Source: Ichthyophis bannanicus (lineage: Eukaryota; Chordata; Amphibia; Gymnophiona; Ichthyophiidae). From it: DNA of 64,000 bases. The notes below the pieces were generated by a model. It did no database searches. It was not told the origin of the DNA and worked only from the letters and a program-made list of their open reading frames with translations. The number at the start of each line of letters is the position of its first letter. The first letter of the stretch is position 1. Shown in pieces: positions 29,900-39,265 of the stretch. The DNA lies in contig CM066045.1 of the NCBI GenBank assembly GCA_033557465.1, forward strand, positions 132,267,596 through 132,331,595, in the 5' to 3' direction. The position numbers and the translations under genes are program-made.

Positions 29900-31717
29900 C
29901 TCACAAAGCATAGCCTCTCCCCCCCGCTGGTTCCTCCCAGCACCGGAGGCCGGCTGGTTCACTTCGCCCACAGGTGGTCCTGCATCACCGCAGATGCCTG
30001 GGTGCTTCAAGTCGTGCGAGAAGGCTATCTTCTCCACTTCCATCAGGTCCCTCCCTCCTATTTTCCGGGAGAACCTCCGCGACCCCCTCTGCACAGGGAG
30101 TTACTCCTTCAGGAATTAGCAGGTCTTCTGCAGGAACAGGCGGTGGAACCGGTGCCCCACCACCTGAGAGGTCAAGGCTTTTATTCCAGGTATTTTCTGA
30201 TACCAAAGAGAACAGGGGGCCTCAGACCCATCCTGGACTTGCGCAACCTCAACAAGTTCCTTGTGCGGGAGAAGTTCAAAATGCTTACCCTTGGAATCCT
30301 TCTGCCCTACCTCCAGCAGGGAGATTGGCTATGCTCCTTGGATCTAAAGGATGCCTACACGCACATCCTCATCCACCCAAGCCACCGCTAATACCTAAGG
30401 TTTGTGGTGGCAGGAAATCATTACCAGTACAGAGTACTGCCCTTTGGCCTGTCCTCCGCACCGCGAGTCTTCACAAAATGTCTCGCGGTCGTGGCGGCCC
30501 ATCTCCGGCTTCACGGCCTCTATGTCTTTCCGTACCTCGACGACTGGCTCATCAGAGCAGCGTCCGCTCAGGAGGTCACCAACGCCACGTGCCGCACGGT
30601 GACTCTGCTGCAGCACTTGGGCTTTGTTATAAACTTTGCAAAGTCCACTTTGCTCCCCTCACAGGATCTCGAGTTCATCGGCGCGAGGCTGCACACTCCT
30701 CAGGCGCGAGCATACCTACCGCTCGACAGGGCTCAACGGCTCATGGACCTAGCCGACCGCTTTCGCAGCCAGCCCCTGGTCTCCGCCAGGCGCTTCCTGA
30801 GACTGCTCGGCCATATGGCTTCCACCGTCCATGTGACCCCCAATGCCCGCCTGAATATGCGGTCTGCTCAATGGTGTCTCCGCCAGCAGTGGCGACAAGC
30901 CACAGGCGGCCTAGCAGACCTAGTGCGCGTCTCCGAGCCGCTGGTCTCGTCTCTCCGGTGGTGGCTCCGGCAGCCGAACCTGATATTCGGAATGCCTTTC
31001 CAGTCACCTCAGCCGACCCGGGTGCTGACCACCGATGCATCCCTCCTGGGCTGGGGAGCACATTGCCAAGAGGCACGCACTCAGGGCCTCTGGAACACGT
31101 GGGAGTCTGCTCAGCAGATCAACTTCCTGGAGCTCAGGGCGATCCGCCTTGCTCTCAAGGCCTTCTCCCACCTGACTTCCCAACAGTCCGTCCTTGTCCA
31201 GACGGACAATCAAGTTGCCATGTTCTGCGTGAACAAACAGGGGGGCACGGGCTCCTTCCTCCTCTGCCGGGAGGCACAGAAGCTCTGCTCTTGGGCCGTC
31301 AGTCACGGCATTCTCCTCAAGGCAGTTTATCTCCCGGGCCAAGAAAATTGCCTTGCGGACAAACTCAGCAGGGTCCTCCAGCCGCACGAGTGGCGTCTGG
31401 ATCCCTTGATAGTTCAGAAGCTCTTCCTCAAGTGGGGCCTCCCCACGGTGGATCTCTTTGCCAGTCCTCACAACCGGCAGCTTCCTCGCTTCTGCTCTCG
31501 TCAGCCACACCCCCTTCGGGTTGCGGCGGACGGCTTTCTGATCTCATGGTCGGGGAGCCTTCTGTACGCTTTCCCTCCCATCCCGTTAGTCTCTCGGACT
31601 CTTTTCAAGGTTCTCCGAGACAAAGCCTTCATGATCCTGGTGGCCCCTCGCTGGCCCAGGCAGCCGTGGTTTCCGCTCCTGCTGCAACTGGCGGTGGGGG
31701 ATCCAATCCCTCTGTAG
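29900..31717 (+). pseudogene. DIRS RT-RNase H, copy 5 (one in-frame stop)
   Basis: RT from GGRLVHFAHRWS with FYSRYFLIPKRTGGLRPIL, LDLKDAYTHILIHPSHR, a TAA (30389-30391), then VLPFGLSSAPRVFTKC, PYLDDWLIRAA (DD), RNase H (TTDASLLGWGAHC, VQTDNQVAMFCVNKQGG, LPGQENCLADKLSR) and DLFASPHNRQLPRFCSRQ. It stops at 31715-31717, a little before the usual end, at a TAG in place of a sense codon. A one-base loss between 29900 and 29945 puts this RT in gag's frame, unlike other copies. Confidence 0.88.
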
Positions 31718-32847
31718 GTACAACCGGATCTCCTCACTCAGGATCTGGGGTCCCTACTGCACCCCAACCTCAGGTCTCTCAACCTCATGGCCTGGCTGCT
31801 GAGAGGGTAGTCCTTGCTCCCCTTCTCCTGCCGGCGGAGGTGGAGGAGGTCGTCTTGGCTTCGCGACGGCCTTCTACCCGCAAATGCTACGCCCTTAAAT
31901 GGCGTCGCTTTGCAGTCTGGTGTACCCAACAGTCTCAGGATCCCTTCTCCTGCCCGGTGTCGGTGATCTTGCAGTACTTGCTGCACCTCTCTAATCTGGG
32001 ACTTAAGTCCAACTCCGTCAGAGTTCACCTCAGTGCTCTTTCAGCACATCATGTGCCGGTGGACGGCAGACCTCTCTCCAACGACCCTCTCGTAGCGAGG
32101 TTTCTCCGAGGTCTCCTTCTACTTAAACCACCTCTGCGCCCGCCAGCGCCTGACTGGGACCTGAATGTGGTTTTGCAGCGGATCACCTGTCCGCCTTTTG
32201 AACCTATGGCTACCTGTTCTCTCCGTTTTCTGTCTTGGAAAACACTGTTCTTGATAGCCCTCACTTCCGCTAGACGCGTAAGTGAATTGCAGGCCCTCGT
32301 GTCTGATCCCCCTTACACTAGGTTCTACAAGAATAGGGTAGTCCTACGGACTCACCCGAAATTTCTGCCTAAAGTGGTCTCCCCTTTTCACATCAATCAG
32401 GAGGTGGTACTTCCAACCTTCTTTCCCAGACCACACTCCAGCCGAGCTGAAACGGTCCTCCATACCCTGGACTGTAGAAGGGCATTGAACTTCTACCTTG
32501 ACCGTACGCGGGAGCACCGTAAAGCTGCTCAGCTTTTTGTGTCTTTTGACCCCAATAAATTGGGGCTCCCGGTCTCCAAGCGTACTCTGTCCATCTGGGT
32601 TGCGGACTGTATCTCTTGGGCTTATGGGGCAGCCGGACTCGCCTTAGAAAGTCGAGTCACGGCTCATTGCGTTCGGGCAAAGGCCACGTCAGTGGCTTAC
32701 CTCCGCTCTGTTCCGCTGGCAGACATCTGCCGGGCCGCTACTTGGTCTTCGAGCCAGACTTTTGCGGTCCATTACTGTCTCGAGAGGGAGTCCCGTAGGG
32801 ACAGTGCTTTCGGACAGGCAGTCCTCCGTAATCTCTTTGAGGTCTGA
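29974..32847 (+). CDS. DIRS tyrosine recombinase, copy 5, very long frame
   Basis: This frame is open for 957 codons, covering the whole RT-RNase H region out of frame before the recombinase domain. The recombinase part shows LKSNSVRVHLSALSAHH, SARRVSELQAL (catalytic Arg near residue 768), TAHCVRAKATSVAYLRS (box II His and Arg) and FAVHYCLERESRRDSAFGQA (nucleophilic Tyr). All four catalytic positions are present. Whether the first ~600 codons are translated is unknown; see the finding on the shared gag/YR frame. Confidence 0.85.
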   Translation: MVLHHRRCLGASSRARRLSSPLPSGPSLLFSGRTSATPSAQGVTPSGISRSSAGTGGGTGAPPPERSRLLFQVFSDTKENRGPQTHPGLAQPQQVPCAGEVQNAYPWNPSALPPAGRLAMLLGSKGCLHAHPHPPKPPLIPKVCGGRKSLPVQSTALWPVLRTASLHKMSRGRGGPSPASRPLCLSVPRRLAHQSSVRSGGHQRHVPHGDSAAALGLCYKLCKVHFAPLTGSRVHRREAAHSSGASIPTARQGSTAHGPSRPLSQPAPGLRQALPETARPYGFHRPCDPQCPPEYAVCSMVSPPAVATSHRRPSRPSARLRAAGLVSPVVAPAAEPDIRNAFPVTSADPGADHRCIPPGLGSTLPRGTHSGPLEHVGVCSADQLPGAQGDPPCSQGLLPPDFPTVRPCPDGQSSCHVLREQTGGHGLLPPLPGGTEALLLGRQSRHSPQGSLSPGPRKLPCGQTQQGPPAARVASGSLDSSEALPQVGPPHGGSLCQSSQPAASSLLLSSATPPSGCGGRLSDLMVGEPSVRFPSHPVSLSDSFQGSPRQSLHDPGGPSLAQAAVVSAPAATGGGGSNPSVGTTGSPHSGSGVPTAPQPQVSQPHGLAAERVVLAPLLLPAEVEEVVLASRRPSTRKCYALKWRRFAVWCTQQSQDPFSCPVSVILQYLLHLSNLGLKSNSVRVHLSALSAHHVPVDGRPLSNDPLVARFLRGLLLLKPPLRPPAPDWDLNVVLQRITCPPFEPMATCSLRFLSWKTLFLIALTSARRVSELQALVSDPPYTRFYKNRVVLRTHPKFLPKVVSPFHINQEVVLPTFFPRPHSSRAETVLHTLDCRRALNFYLDRTREHRKAAQLFVSFDPNKLGLPVSKRTLSIWVADCISWAYGAAGLALESRVTAHCVRAKATSVAYLRSVPLADICRAATWSSSQTFAVHYCLERESRRDSAFGQAVLRNLFEV

Positions 32848-32982
32848 GCAACTCCTACCCTCCATCCCGGATGTGGGCTACCGGTGGGTGATAATTCAGC
32901 GAAGATTCCATCCTTCTGTGCTGCTGAGCTAGAGGGAGCTCATTTTTGTGCTTAGGGTCTCCGGTAGCCTTGAGCTTGGGAG

Positions 32983-33082
32983 TCCCGTAAGTGAGGACTG
33001 ACTTCCTGCTTGGTCCTGGAGAAAGCGTAGTTACTCACCTGTAACAGGTGTTCTCCAGGAGCAGCAGGAATCAGTCCTCACT
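32983..33082. repeat. DIRS ICR, copy 5
   Basis: The left-end complement ends in GGAGAA (33023) and the right-end complement begins AGCGTAGTTACTCACC (33024). AGCGTAG and TAAGTGAGG are variants private to this copy and match its own termini. Confidence 0.93.
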
Positions 33083-33168
33083 ACCCTCCCTCCTCCCCTT
33101 GGAGTTGCAATCGTCTGCTTATGTTCTTTTTGCAAATTTTTATGCTGTCTTTTTTAGCTATGTCATCT

Positions 33169-33355
33169 GACTGGCTAAGATGGCACCCTCGGGCGGGAAG
33201 ACGACCGCGCATGCGCGCTGCAATTCCCAAAGGCTTTCTTTGAAAGCTGGGGAAAATTGCTCCGCGAGGGCTCCGTCGGCGCCGACGTCACCCATAAGTG
33301 AGGACTGATTCCTGCTGCTCCTGGAGAACACCTGTTACAGGTGAGTAACTACGCT
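33169..33355. repeat. DIRS right inverted terminal repeat, copy 5
   Basis: GACTGGCTAAGATGGCACC to ACTACGCT. It includes GTCGGCGCCGAC and the CACCTGTTACAGGTG palindrome in the 27-nt extension. Confidence 0.92.
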
Positions 33356-35203
33356 GTCCTGTCAGTGTAGAGCACTTTTAGCTTCATCATTAAGTTAGTA
33401 TTTTTGTTTCTGCTCACGTATGTTCAAAATAAGTTTTGTACATCAATTTGCTTTAGGTGTTTTTAAGGCACGCAAGTCAGCGACCCTTTCTATACAGAGC
33501 GGTTCTCTATATAGATTTATTTATATACATTTTAGAATTAAGCAGTTTTATAATTTAGTAGTTCGGCAAGGTAATTCACAATGCATTTAATTATAATGAT
33601 TACTGATTCTTTTACAATATAATTTTCTACAATGTCCTTTGTTCAGCAGTCAGTTTGGATATCGCTACCACTTTTTCTCGTGTTAGGCAATACTCTTGCA
33701 GGTGACCGTCAATTTAGTACACTAACCCTTAAGACGTTTAGGAGAGCACTAATTTAAACATCTTCAGTCCAAATCAGCGGTCAGATATGCGGGGAGCCTT
33801 TAATATCCTCTAAGAGGACACTGCCCACGTCTAATAAGATAAGAATTTTCGTGAAATACATTACATTGCTGCTCAACACCTAGTCTCAGTACTTTGATCA
33901 TACAGTGAGTCAAGTATCTGAATTGGTTGATGCTTACAAGTAACAATTAATTAAAAAACAAATGCCTTTTAGTAGTTGGATCAGTTCGCCTTCGTTACCT
34001 TGCTCACACCTTATAACAGTGTTTTTATTGTAGAATCCAGTCTTGATATCACTGCCTTTCTGACTAACGACATGGAGTTCACAAAGCATGTGATCATTTT
34101 TAAGCATATCAATTCCCCAGTGTTTTTAGGAAGAGCCTTCATTTATATATTTTTCAATTTAAATTAGTCCGCAGATACGCAGGGAGCCTTTCCCATGCTC
34201 CAGGAAGAAACTGGCTTCATTGAGAAGTATGTGCGTTAGATTACCGTGTATACAAAGCATTGTTTTGTATTCTTTTTATTCCTTTTATTTCTTTTGTTTT
34301 GTTTCATGGTACTAAGTTTTCACAGCATGTTTTAACAGGCGTTCATTTTCATTACACAGTGATTTTCGTACCTGATTTGATCAAGGCAAGGTAACCTTCA
34401 GAACGTTTTTAGTACAAGTTTTATAATACGTTCACTTTTATAGTGAGTTACTTGAGTGTCATCACGTGCTGAATATTATTCACCCTTATGGTATTTATTA
34501 TCACATTTCCTTTCATAAGTTTTTTAAGTGTTATCTTTGCCACTTTTAAAATATCTTTTTTTAAAAAATTCATTGTGTTCTATGTATATGTTTATGCAAT
34601 GTTCTTTATCTGTATCCTTTTTATTCATATACTTATTTCATTTATTGTTTATTTATTTATATATTTATATACTTTAGTATTGTAAAAGGTGACGAAGCTA
34701 CACGCTATTTCCATAATTCGTGTTCCTTCACTAATAGTGCCTTGTAAGTAGAGTTTTTGTGTTCAGTTTGGGTTGTATAGTGGTGCATGTCTGCCCTACG
34801 TCTTTGTTTTTAGCGTTTAAATTCAGTGTTCTCTTTTACAATATATTTATATTTTTAATTATTTAATATTTTTAATATCTTTATGATTTTAAGACTGTTA
34901 TTTATTTATTTCTTACACTATATTCATTATTTTATAACAATCATTGTAAGTATGATTTTATTTTCAATGGATGTATTTGCATGTTCATAAGTGTTACATG
35001 CCTGTTTTAATTCACTATTTCCTATTTTACATATTATTTAACACTATTTTATATGTTTGCATGTTTAAGTATATCCCCCTGAGGAAGGCTTAGGCCGAAA
35101 CGCGTAGGGGACTTAATAAAGGTATCTGTGTCCATCCACGTCTCTTGCCTCTCTGTGTTCCTGTTGGACTAGCAAGAGCATCCTGCTCTTTTTGTGCCTG
35201 ACC
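33356..35203 (+). repeat. PLE-1 right part and pseudo-LTR
   Basis: From about 33990 this is the reverse complement of the left arm. 33356-33989 is single-copy PLE sequence with no gene seen. After the arm, 39 nt (35165-35203) complete the element up to the CATGTAC duplication. Confidence 0.8.
35074..35111 (+). ncRNA. hammerhead-ribozyme-like motif (PLE-1 right)
   Basis: TCCCC, CTGAGGA (35079-35085), A, GGC-TTAG-GCC, GAAA (35097-35100), CGCG, TA, GGGGA. The predicted cleavage is after GTA at 35106. Stem I is CCCC/GGGG plus a U-A pair; stem III is minimal, as known for Penelope hammerheads that act as dimers. Confidence 0.64.
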
Positions 35204-36279
35204 CATGTACCTACAGGATCTGACAAAGGAGATTGCCGGTTTCTCGGCTGGCCTCTCCGAGGATCCCTTGCAGAGAATCAAAGCCTTCTCTACAGGGATC
35301 CGAGAGTGCTCGAATTTTATCTCTCGAGAAGCCTATGATGGCTTCGAGGCTTTGGCCCGGGTAGCCATGGCCGGCATCGGTGCACGCCATCAGGCCTGGC
35401 TACAGTCATCGGACCTGGAGTCATGGGTGCAGGACACGTTGGTTGATGTCCCCTGCCAAGGTGAAAACCTTTTTGGCAAGCCCATGACTGAAAAGGCTGC
35501 AGAAATCGAGACTGAGACTCTCAACAGGACAAGGCTGTCCAGAAAGACTTCTGCCCCTTTTCAAAAAAAGAAGGGCTCGGGGAAGAAGCCCTTTTCCCCG
35601 AAGAAGAGTGCTGCCTACAAAACCTACCCTCAGTATCAGGCCTCTCCAGCTCCCCAACAGGGCCAGCAGGCCAAAGGACAGGGGCATGGGTCCCGTAGGC
35701 TGAAACCCCCAAGCCATCAGCCCCGGCTCCTGCACAGCAGAGAGGGGGTTTTGAAATCCAATGGCATAGCTTCTCCTCCGCCGGTGGCTCCACTCAGCAC
35801 AGGAGGTCGGCTGACCCTGTACGCCTACAGGTGGCCAGCCATCACAGTGGATACCTGGGTGTACTGAGCATAGTCCAGAAGGGCTATATGCTCCTTTTCC
35901 ATCAGCTACCCCCCTCTTACTATCCAGGAGAGCCTCCAAGACTTCCTGCACCGGGACCTCCTCATTCAGGAGTTGGCAAGTCTTCTAAAGGAACAGGCGG
36001 TGAAACAGGTGCCACACCATCTGGAAGGGCAAGGTTTCTATTCCAGGTATTTCCTGGTACCAAAGAGAACAGGAGACCTCAGTCCTATCCTAGGCTTGCG
36101 AAATCTGAACAAGTTTCTGGAGAAGGAAAAGTTCAAGATGCTTACCCTTGGAATACTGCTGCCCTACCTCCAGTAGGGAGACTGGCTATGCTTCTTATAT
36201 CTAAAGGATGCTTACTCTCACATCCTCATCCATCCAGACCACAGACAATATCTCAGATTTGTGGTGGGAGGAAAACACT
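35204..36279 (+). mobile_element. DIRS-A copy 4, middle segment (gag end and RT start)
   Basis: Gag resumes exactly after PLE-1: MYLQDLTKEIAGFSAGLSED, PCQGENLFGKPMTEKAAE and the Lys-rich tail to about 35755. An indel merges the gag end with the RT region in one frame to 35867. RT follows: GQGFYSRYFLVPKRTGDLSP, LRNLNKFLEKEKFKM, a TAG at 36174-36176, then KDAYSHILIHPDHRQYLRF and VVGGK. Similarity ends at about 36279, where element X begins. Confidence 0.85.
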
Positions 36280-36801
36280 TTTGTCAAGTGGTCTAGGGCT
36301 CCCCGCATGACCATCACGGATTTTGACTAAATTTTATATTTAGAGCCCCCCATGTCTCAAATGAACTTTGGTAGAGTTTTAGGTTCTCTGGTGTTAAACC
36401 TGTTGAGATATAGCCGTTTGTTTGACCCCATAGCCTGAACATGTACAGTATGGTTCAAAATTTCAGCAACTTTGAGACCTAATATTGTTCTTATTATTTA
36501 TTTATAAGAAATGAAACTTAACTACCCTGCACATCTTTTTGCGCTCTTTTTAATGAGACTAATAATAATCTTTTTTGATTGTGTCAGAAATAGACACATT
36601 GCACCGAAGTCGGGCAAATAAATTGGCGGCCTAAAAAAATTAAAAGTTTAACATTGCATAGCTCCTGAAATAAGTAAACAACGAACATGGAATTTGAGGC
36701 ATAGTATCTCGTGGTACTGTTGTTTTTGTGTTTATAATTTCAAGCTCCTAGCCCTTTTCATTAATTTGCAAATTAAGTGTAAAGTTGATAATTTTTGCAA
36801 A
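36280..36801. repeat. element X, left inverted arm (part 1)
   Basis: The segment begins near CAAGTGGTCTAG. It is an inverted, diverged copy of 62168-62886: both carry GAGATATAG.CGTTTG, TTCAGCAACTTTGAGACC, TTTTTGCGCTCT and AATTAAGTGTAAAGTTGAT in the same order. It sits at the exact point where DIRS copy 4 RT is interrupted. The arm continues after the ERV at 52405. No coding sequence seen. Confidence 0.75.
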
Positions 36802-37072
36802 TTTGGCAGCACTGATAGCATGCAATAAATAATACCCGGAGTCAGTTCAAGGATCCAAACCAATTTATTGAGCACAAGGCCCAAGCATCAAAGGACTGAG
36901 CAGTGGTGAACAGGAACAACTTCCTTATATACAAGCTTCACAGTTTGATACAGGCAGACTTTCTATTGGTCCCAACGCCCCCTGCGCCTATCTAATCGGG
37001 GACCCCCTCACTGGGCCCTGTTCCCCCTTCTCCGGCTATGCTAACACAGGCTCAGTTTCTAGACATAATACA

Positions 37073-37233
37073 ATCTCCAGGAACAAGCAGGAATAAGTCC
37101 TCACTTATGGGTACGTCGGAACCGACGGAGCCTGCGCGGGAAAGCTCCCCAGCTTCCCAGGAAGGAAGCTTTTGGGGTCTCCCACTGCACATGCGCGCTG
37201 CCTTCCCGCCTTCCTGACCAGCTCTCCTCAGTT
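37073..37233. repeat. DIRS-B left inverted terminal repeat
   Basis: 161 nt from ATCTCCAGGAAC to GAGGAGAGCTGGTCAGG complement, paired with 42501-42659. Contains GTCGGAACCGAC. Confidence 0.9.
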
Positions 37234-37444
37234 TCTCTTTTTCCGCGGAGCCAGCAGGTCGTGTTCCTGTCACCGCTGAAGAAATTATTGTTTTAGTTTG
37301 TTTCTTTAGACCGCGTACCTGCCTTCCCCATACCGAAACCGGTACCACCGGTCTCTCTTTTCTTTTCTTTTAAAAAAAAAAAAATCTTTATCTTGCACAA
37401 CTTGGTGACTTCGGTTAGGCCTCAGGCCTACACAAATTCTCCTC

Positions 37445-39265
37445 ATGGAGAAACCAGCCCCTGGTTTTAAGAAGTGTACCAAGTGTAGTGCTGTTATTTC
37501 TGTCACAGACACCCATGAATGGTGTCTTAAATGTTTGGGACCTGACCACTCCATTCCGGACTGCCCATCCTGCTCCCAGATGTCTAAACGTGGTTTGCAG
37601 AACCGGGCCAACAAATTCCATGTGCTGTTTGCTTCAGATAATCCAGCATCACAGTCATCCAGGTCTTCCTCTCCGGATGGATCTCAGGTAACCAAACCTT
37701 CGGGCAGGTCCTCAAAGAGCAAATCTCCTTCAAAGCATCGAGAGGCTCTCAATTTTGAATCTGAGGACCATGCCCCAGCCAAACAACCCCGGCGGGAAGC
37801 TCTGACTTCCAAAGCACCATCTATGGGGTTACAGGTTGACATCGATGGCACGGCCTCGACTGATCACCTGTTAGACTGCTCTGGGGTACCGGCCCATACC
37901 GGTACCGACATCCAGGCAGCAGTGGCGTCTATGAGCAATACTGTTCAGACCATGCAGCAGGCCATGCTGGCTTTTATTACAGCTGCGACGCCCTCGGTAC
38001 CGCATTCAGCGGTACCGGGTCCGGTTCCGGTATCGTCTCCCATACCGGAACCGAGACCATCGACTTCCAAACGCAGATCGGTTCCGCATGCCGGATCCGG
38101 GTTTTCACCCGATACCGATCCCATACCCGGTACGCCCGATGTCGATACCGATCGGTATGCGTATCGTGCGTTGGAAGCAAATAGAGAATACTCTGATTCT
38201 TCTGAGGATTTTGACTCCTCTGAGGACTCTGATGAGCTGTCTCTAGTTCTTCATGAAGACCCCTCTTCCCCAAAGAGGAGAATGTCTCCACCAGAGGATT
38301 TGTCCTTTCAAGACTTCATTATAGAGCTATCTAAAGGACTTTCTATTACCACATCCTCTGAAAAAGAACCTAGGTCAAAGAAATTGGATATTTTAGGATA
38401 CCCTAAGGTTCCTAAAGAGGCAGTCACCCTGCCTATCCATGAAATCCTTCAAGAACACTTGATGGACTTATGGGAGGCTCCTCTAACGTTGTCTCCTTAC
38501 TCTCGTAGGTTGGACACCATGTACCGGGTCCCTCCTTCTCCTGGGTTTCAAAAGACTCAGCTGCCTCACCATTCCATTGTGGTGAAGTCTGCGCTGAAAA
38601 AATTTAAGAGCACCAAAAGGCACTCTTCTACCCCTCCAGGGCGAGAATGTAAGACCCTAGACTCTTTTGGCAGAAATATTTTCCAGGCTAGTATGCTTAT
38701 AGCCAGGATTAATTCTTACAGTCTGTATATGGGCATGATTCTAAGGGAACTTGCCCTAAAGGTAAAGCATTTTGCCCCCTTTATCCCTGAGGATAGAAAG
38801 GAGGAGTTCATTTCTTTAGTGAAACAGCTTCTAGATGTTTCTAAGTTCTCCAACAGAGCAGCCTTTGATTCCTTTGAGGGTGCCGGTAGAGCTTCGGGCA
38901 TTGCCATTGCAGCCCGACGACTTGCTTGGCTCCAGGCCTCTGACCTAGAACCCTGGGTCCTGGATGGCTTACGGAATCTGCCCTGTACAGGTGAGAACTT
39001 ACTTGGTAAAGACTGGCAAATTAAAGCCACTCAAATGGACGCAGAAAATGCTACATTGGATAGACTTTCTAAGTCTACCTCTACTCCTGCCAAGAAAAAG
39101 TCTTTCAAGAGGCCTTACTACAAGAAGGCCAGATTTTCCACAAATATTGGCCAACAATCTTCTCAGCCTCGCTTTGCTGCTAAACGTCAGCAACCTAAAC
39201 AGGCAAGGTGAAAGCCTGCAGCGTCTGCCACCCCTCAGCAGGCTCAACCCCCTCAGGGGTTTTGA
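37445..39265 (+). CDS. DIRS-B gag
   Basis: Open for 588 codons from the ATG at 37445 to a TGA at 39209. The family-A comparison suggests the native end is the TTT-TGA at 39263-39265, since QQAQPPQGF there matches the A-family QQGGGF end. The N-terminus is MEKPAPGFKKCTKCSAVISV with a Cys/His module (CTKC, THEWC, CLGPDH, CPSC). A Ser/Thr/Pro-rich middle with an acidic run follows. PLPI-like HEILQEHLMDLWEAPL, STKRHSSTPPGRECKT, YSLYMGMILRELALK and PCTGENLLGKDWQIKA parallel the A gag boxes. It is probably the structural protein of the retrotransposon particle, a role inferred from position. Confidence 0.85.

Larger units (their letters stand above)
27572..33355 (+). mobile_element. DIRS-A copy 5, full length (5,784 bp)
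   Basis: A complete element from TTCTCCAGG to ACTACGCT, with left repeat (27572-~27736), gag, RT-RNase H, YR, ICR (32983-33082) and right repeat (33169-33355). It carries private variants (ACTTATGGG in place of ACATATGGG; CTACGCT in place of CTACTCT; TTAGCCAGTC) that appear, correctly complemented, in its own ICR and opposite repeat. Inserted in the 3' region of PLE-1. Confidence 0.95.
21732..35203 (+). mobile_element. Penelope-like element PLE-1 with nested inserts
   Basis: CATGTACC is duplicated at 21724-21731 and 35204-35211 around a unit that interrupts DIRS gag, allowing one mismatch at the last base. It has inverted pseudo-LTR arms (21733-~22915 and ~33990-35164), hammerhead-like motifs, a Penelope RT, a GIY-YIG region and a conserved C-terminus. 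Nested inside are a putative solo LTR (23540-25095), an L2 fragment (25672-26462) and DIRS copy 5 (27572-33355). The arms differ at few positions by eye, so the insertion is fairly young. Confidence 0.85.

Noticed and set aside
29900..30002. Gag and RT of copy 5 in the same frame, suggesting stop readthrough into RT
   Set aside because: The other copies and DIRS-B put RT at +1. Copy 5 is one base shorter between 29900 and 29945, so the shared frame is a private indel.
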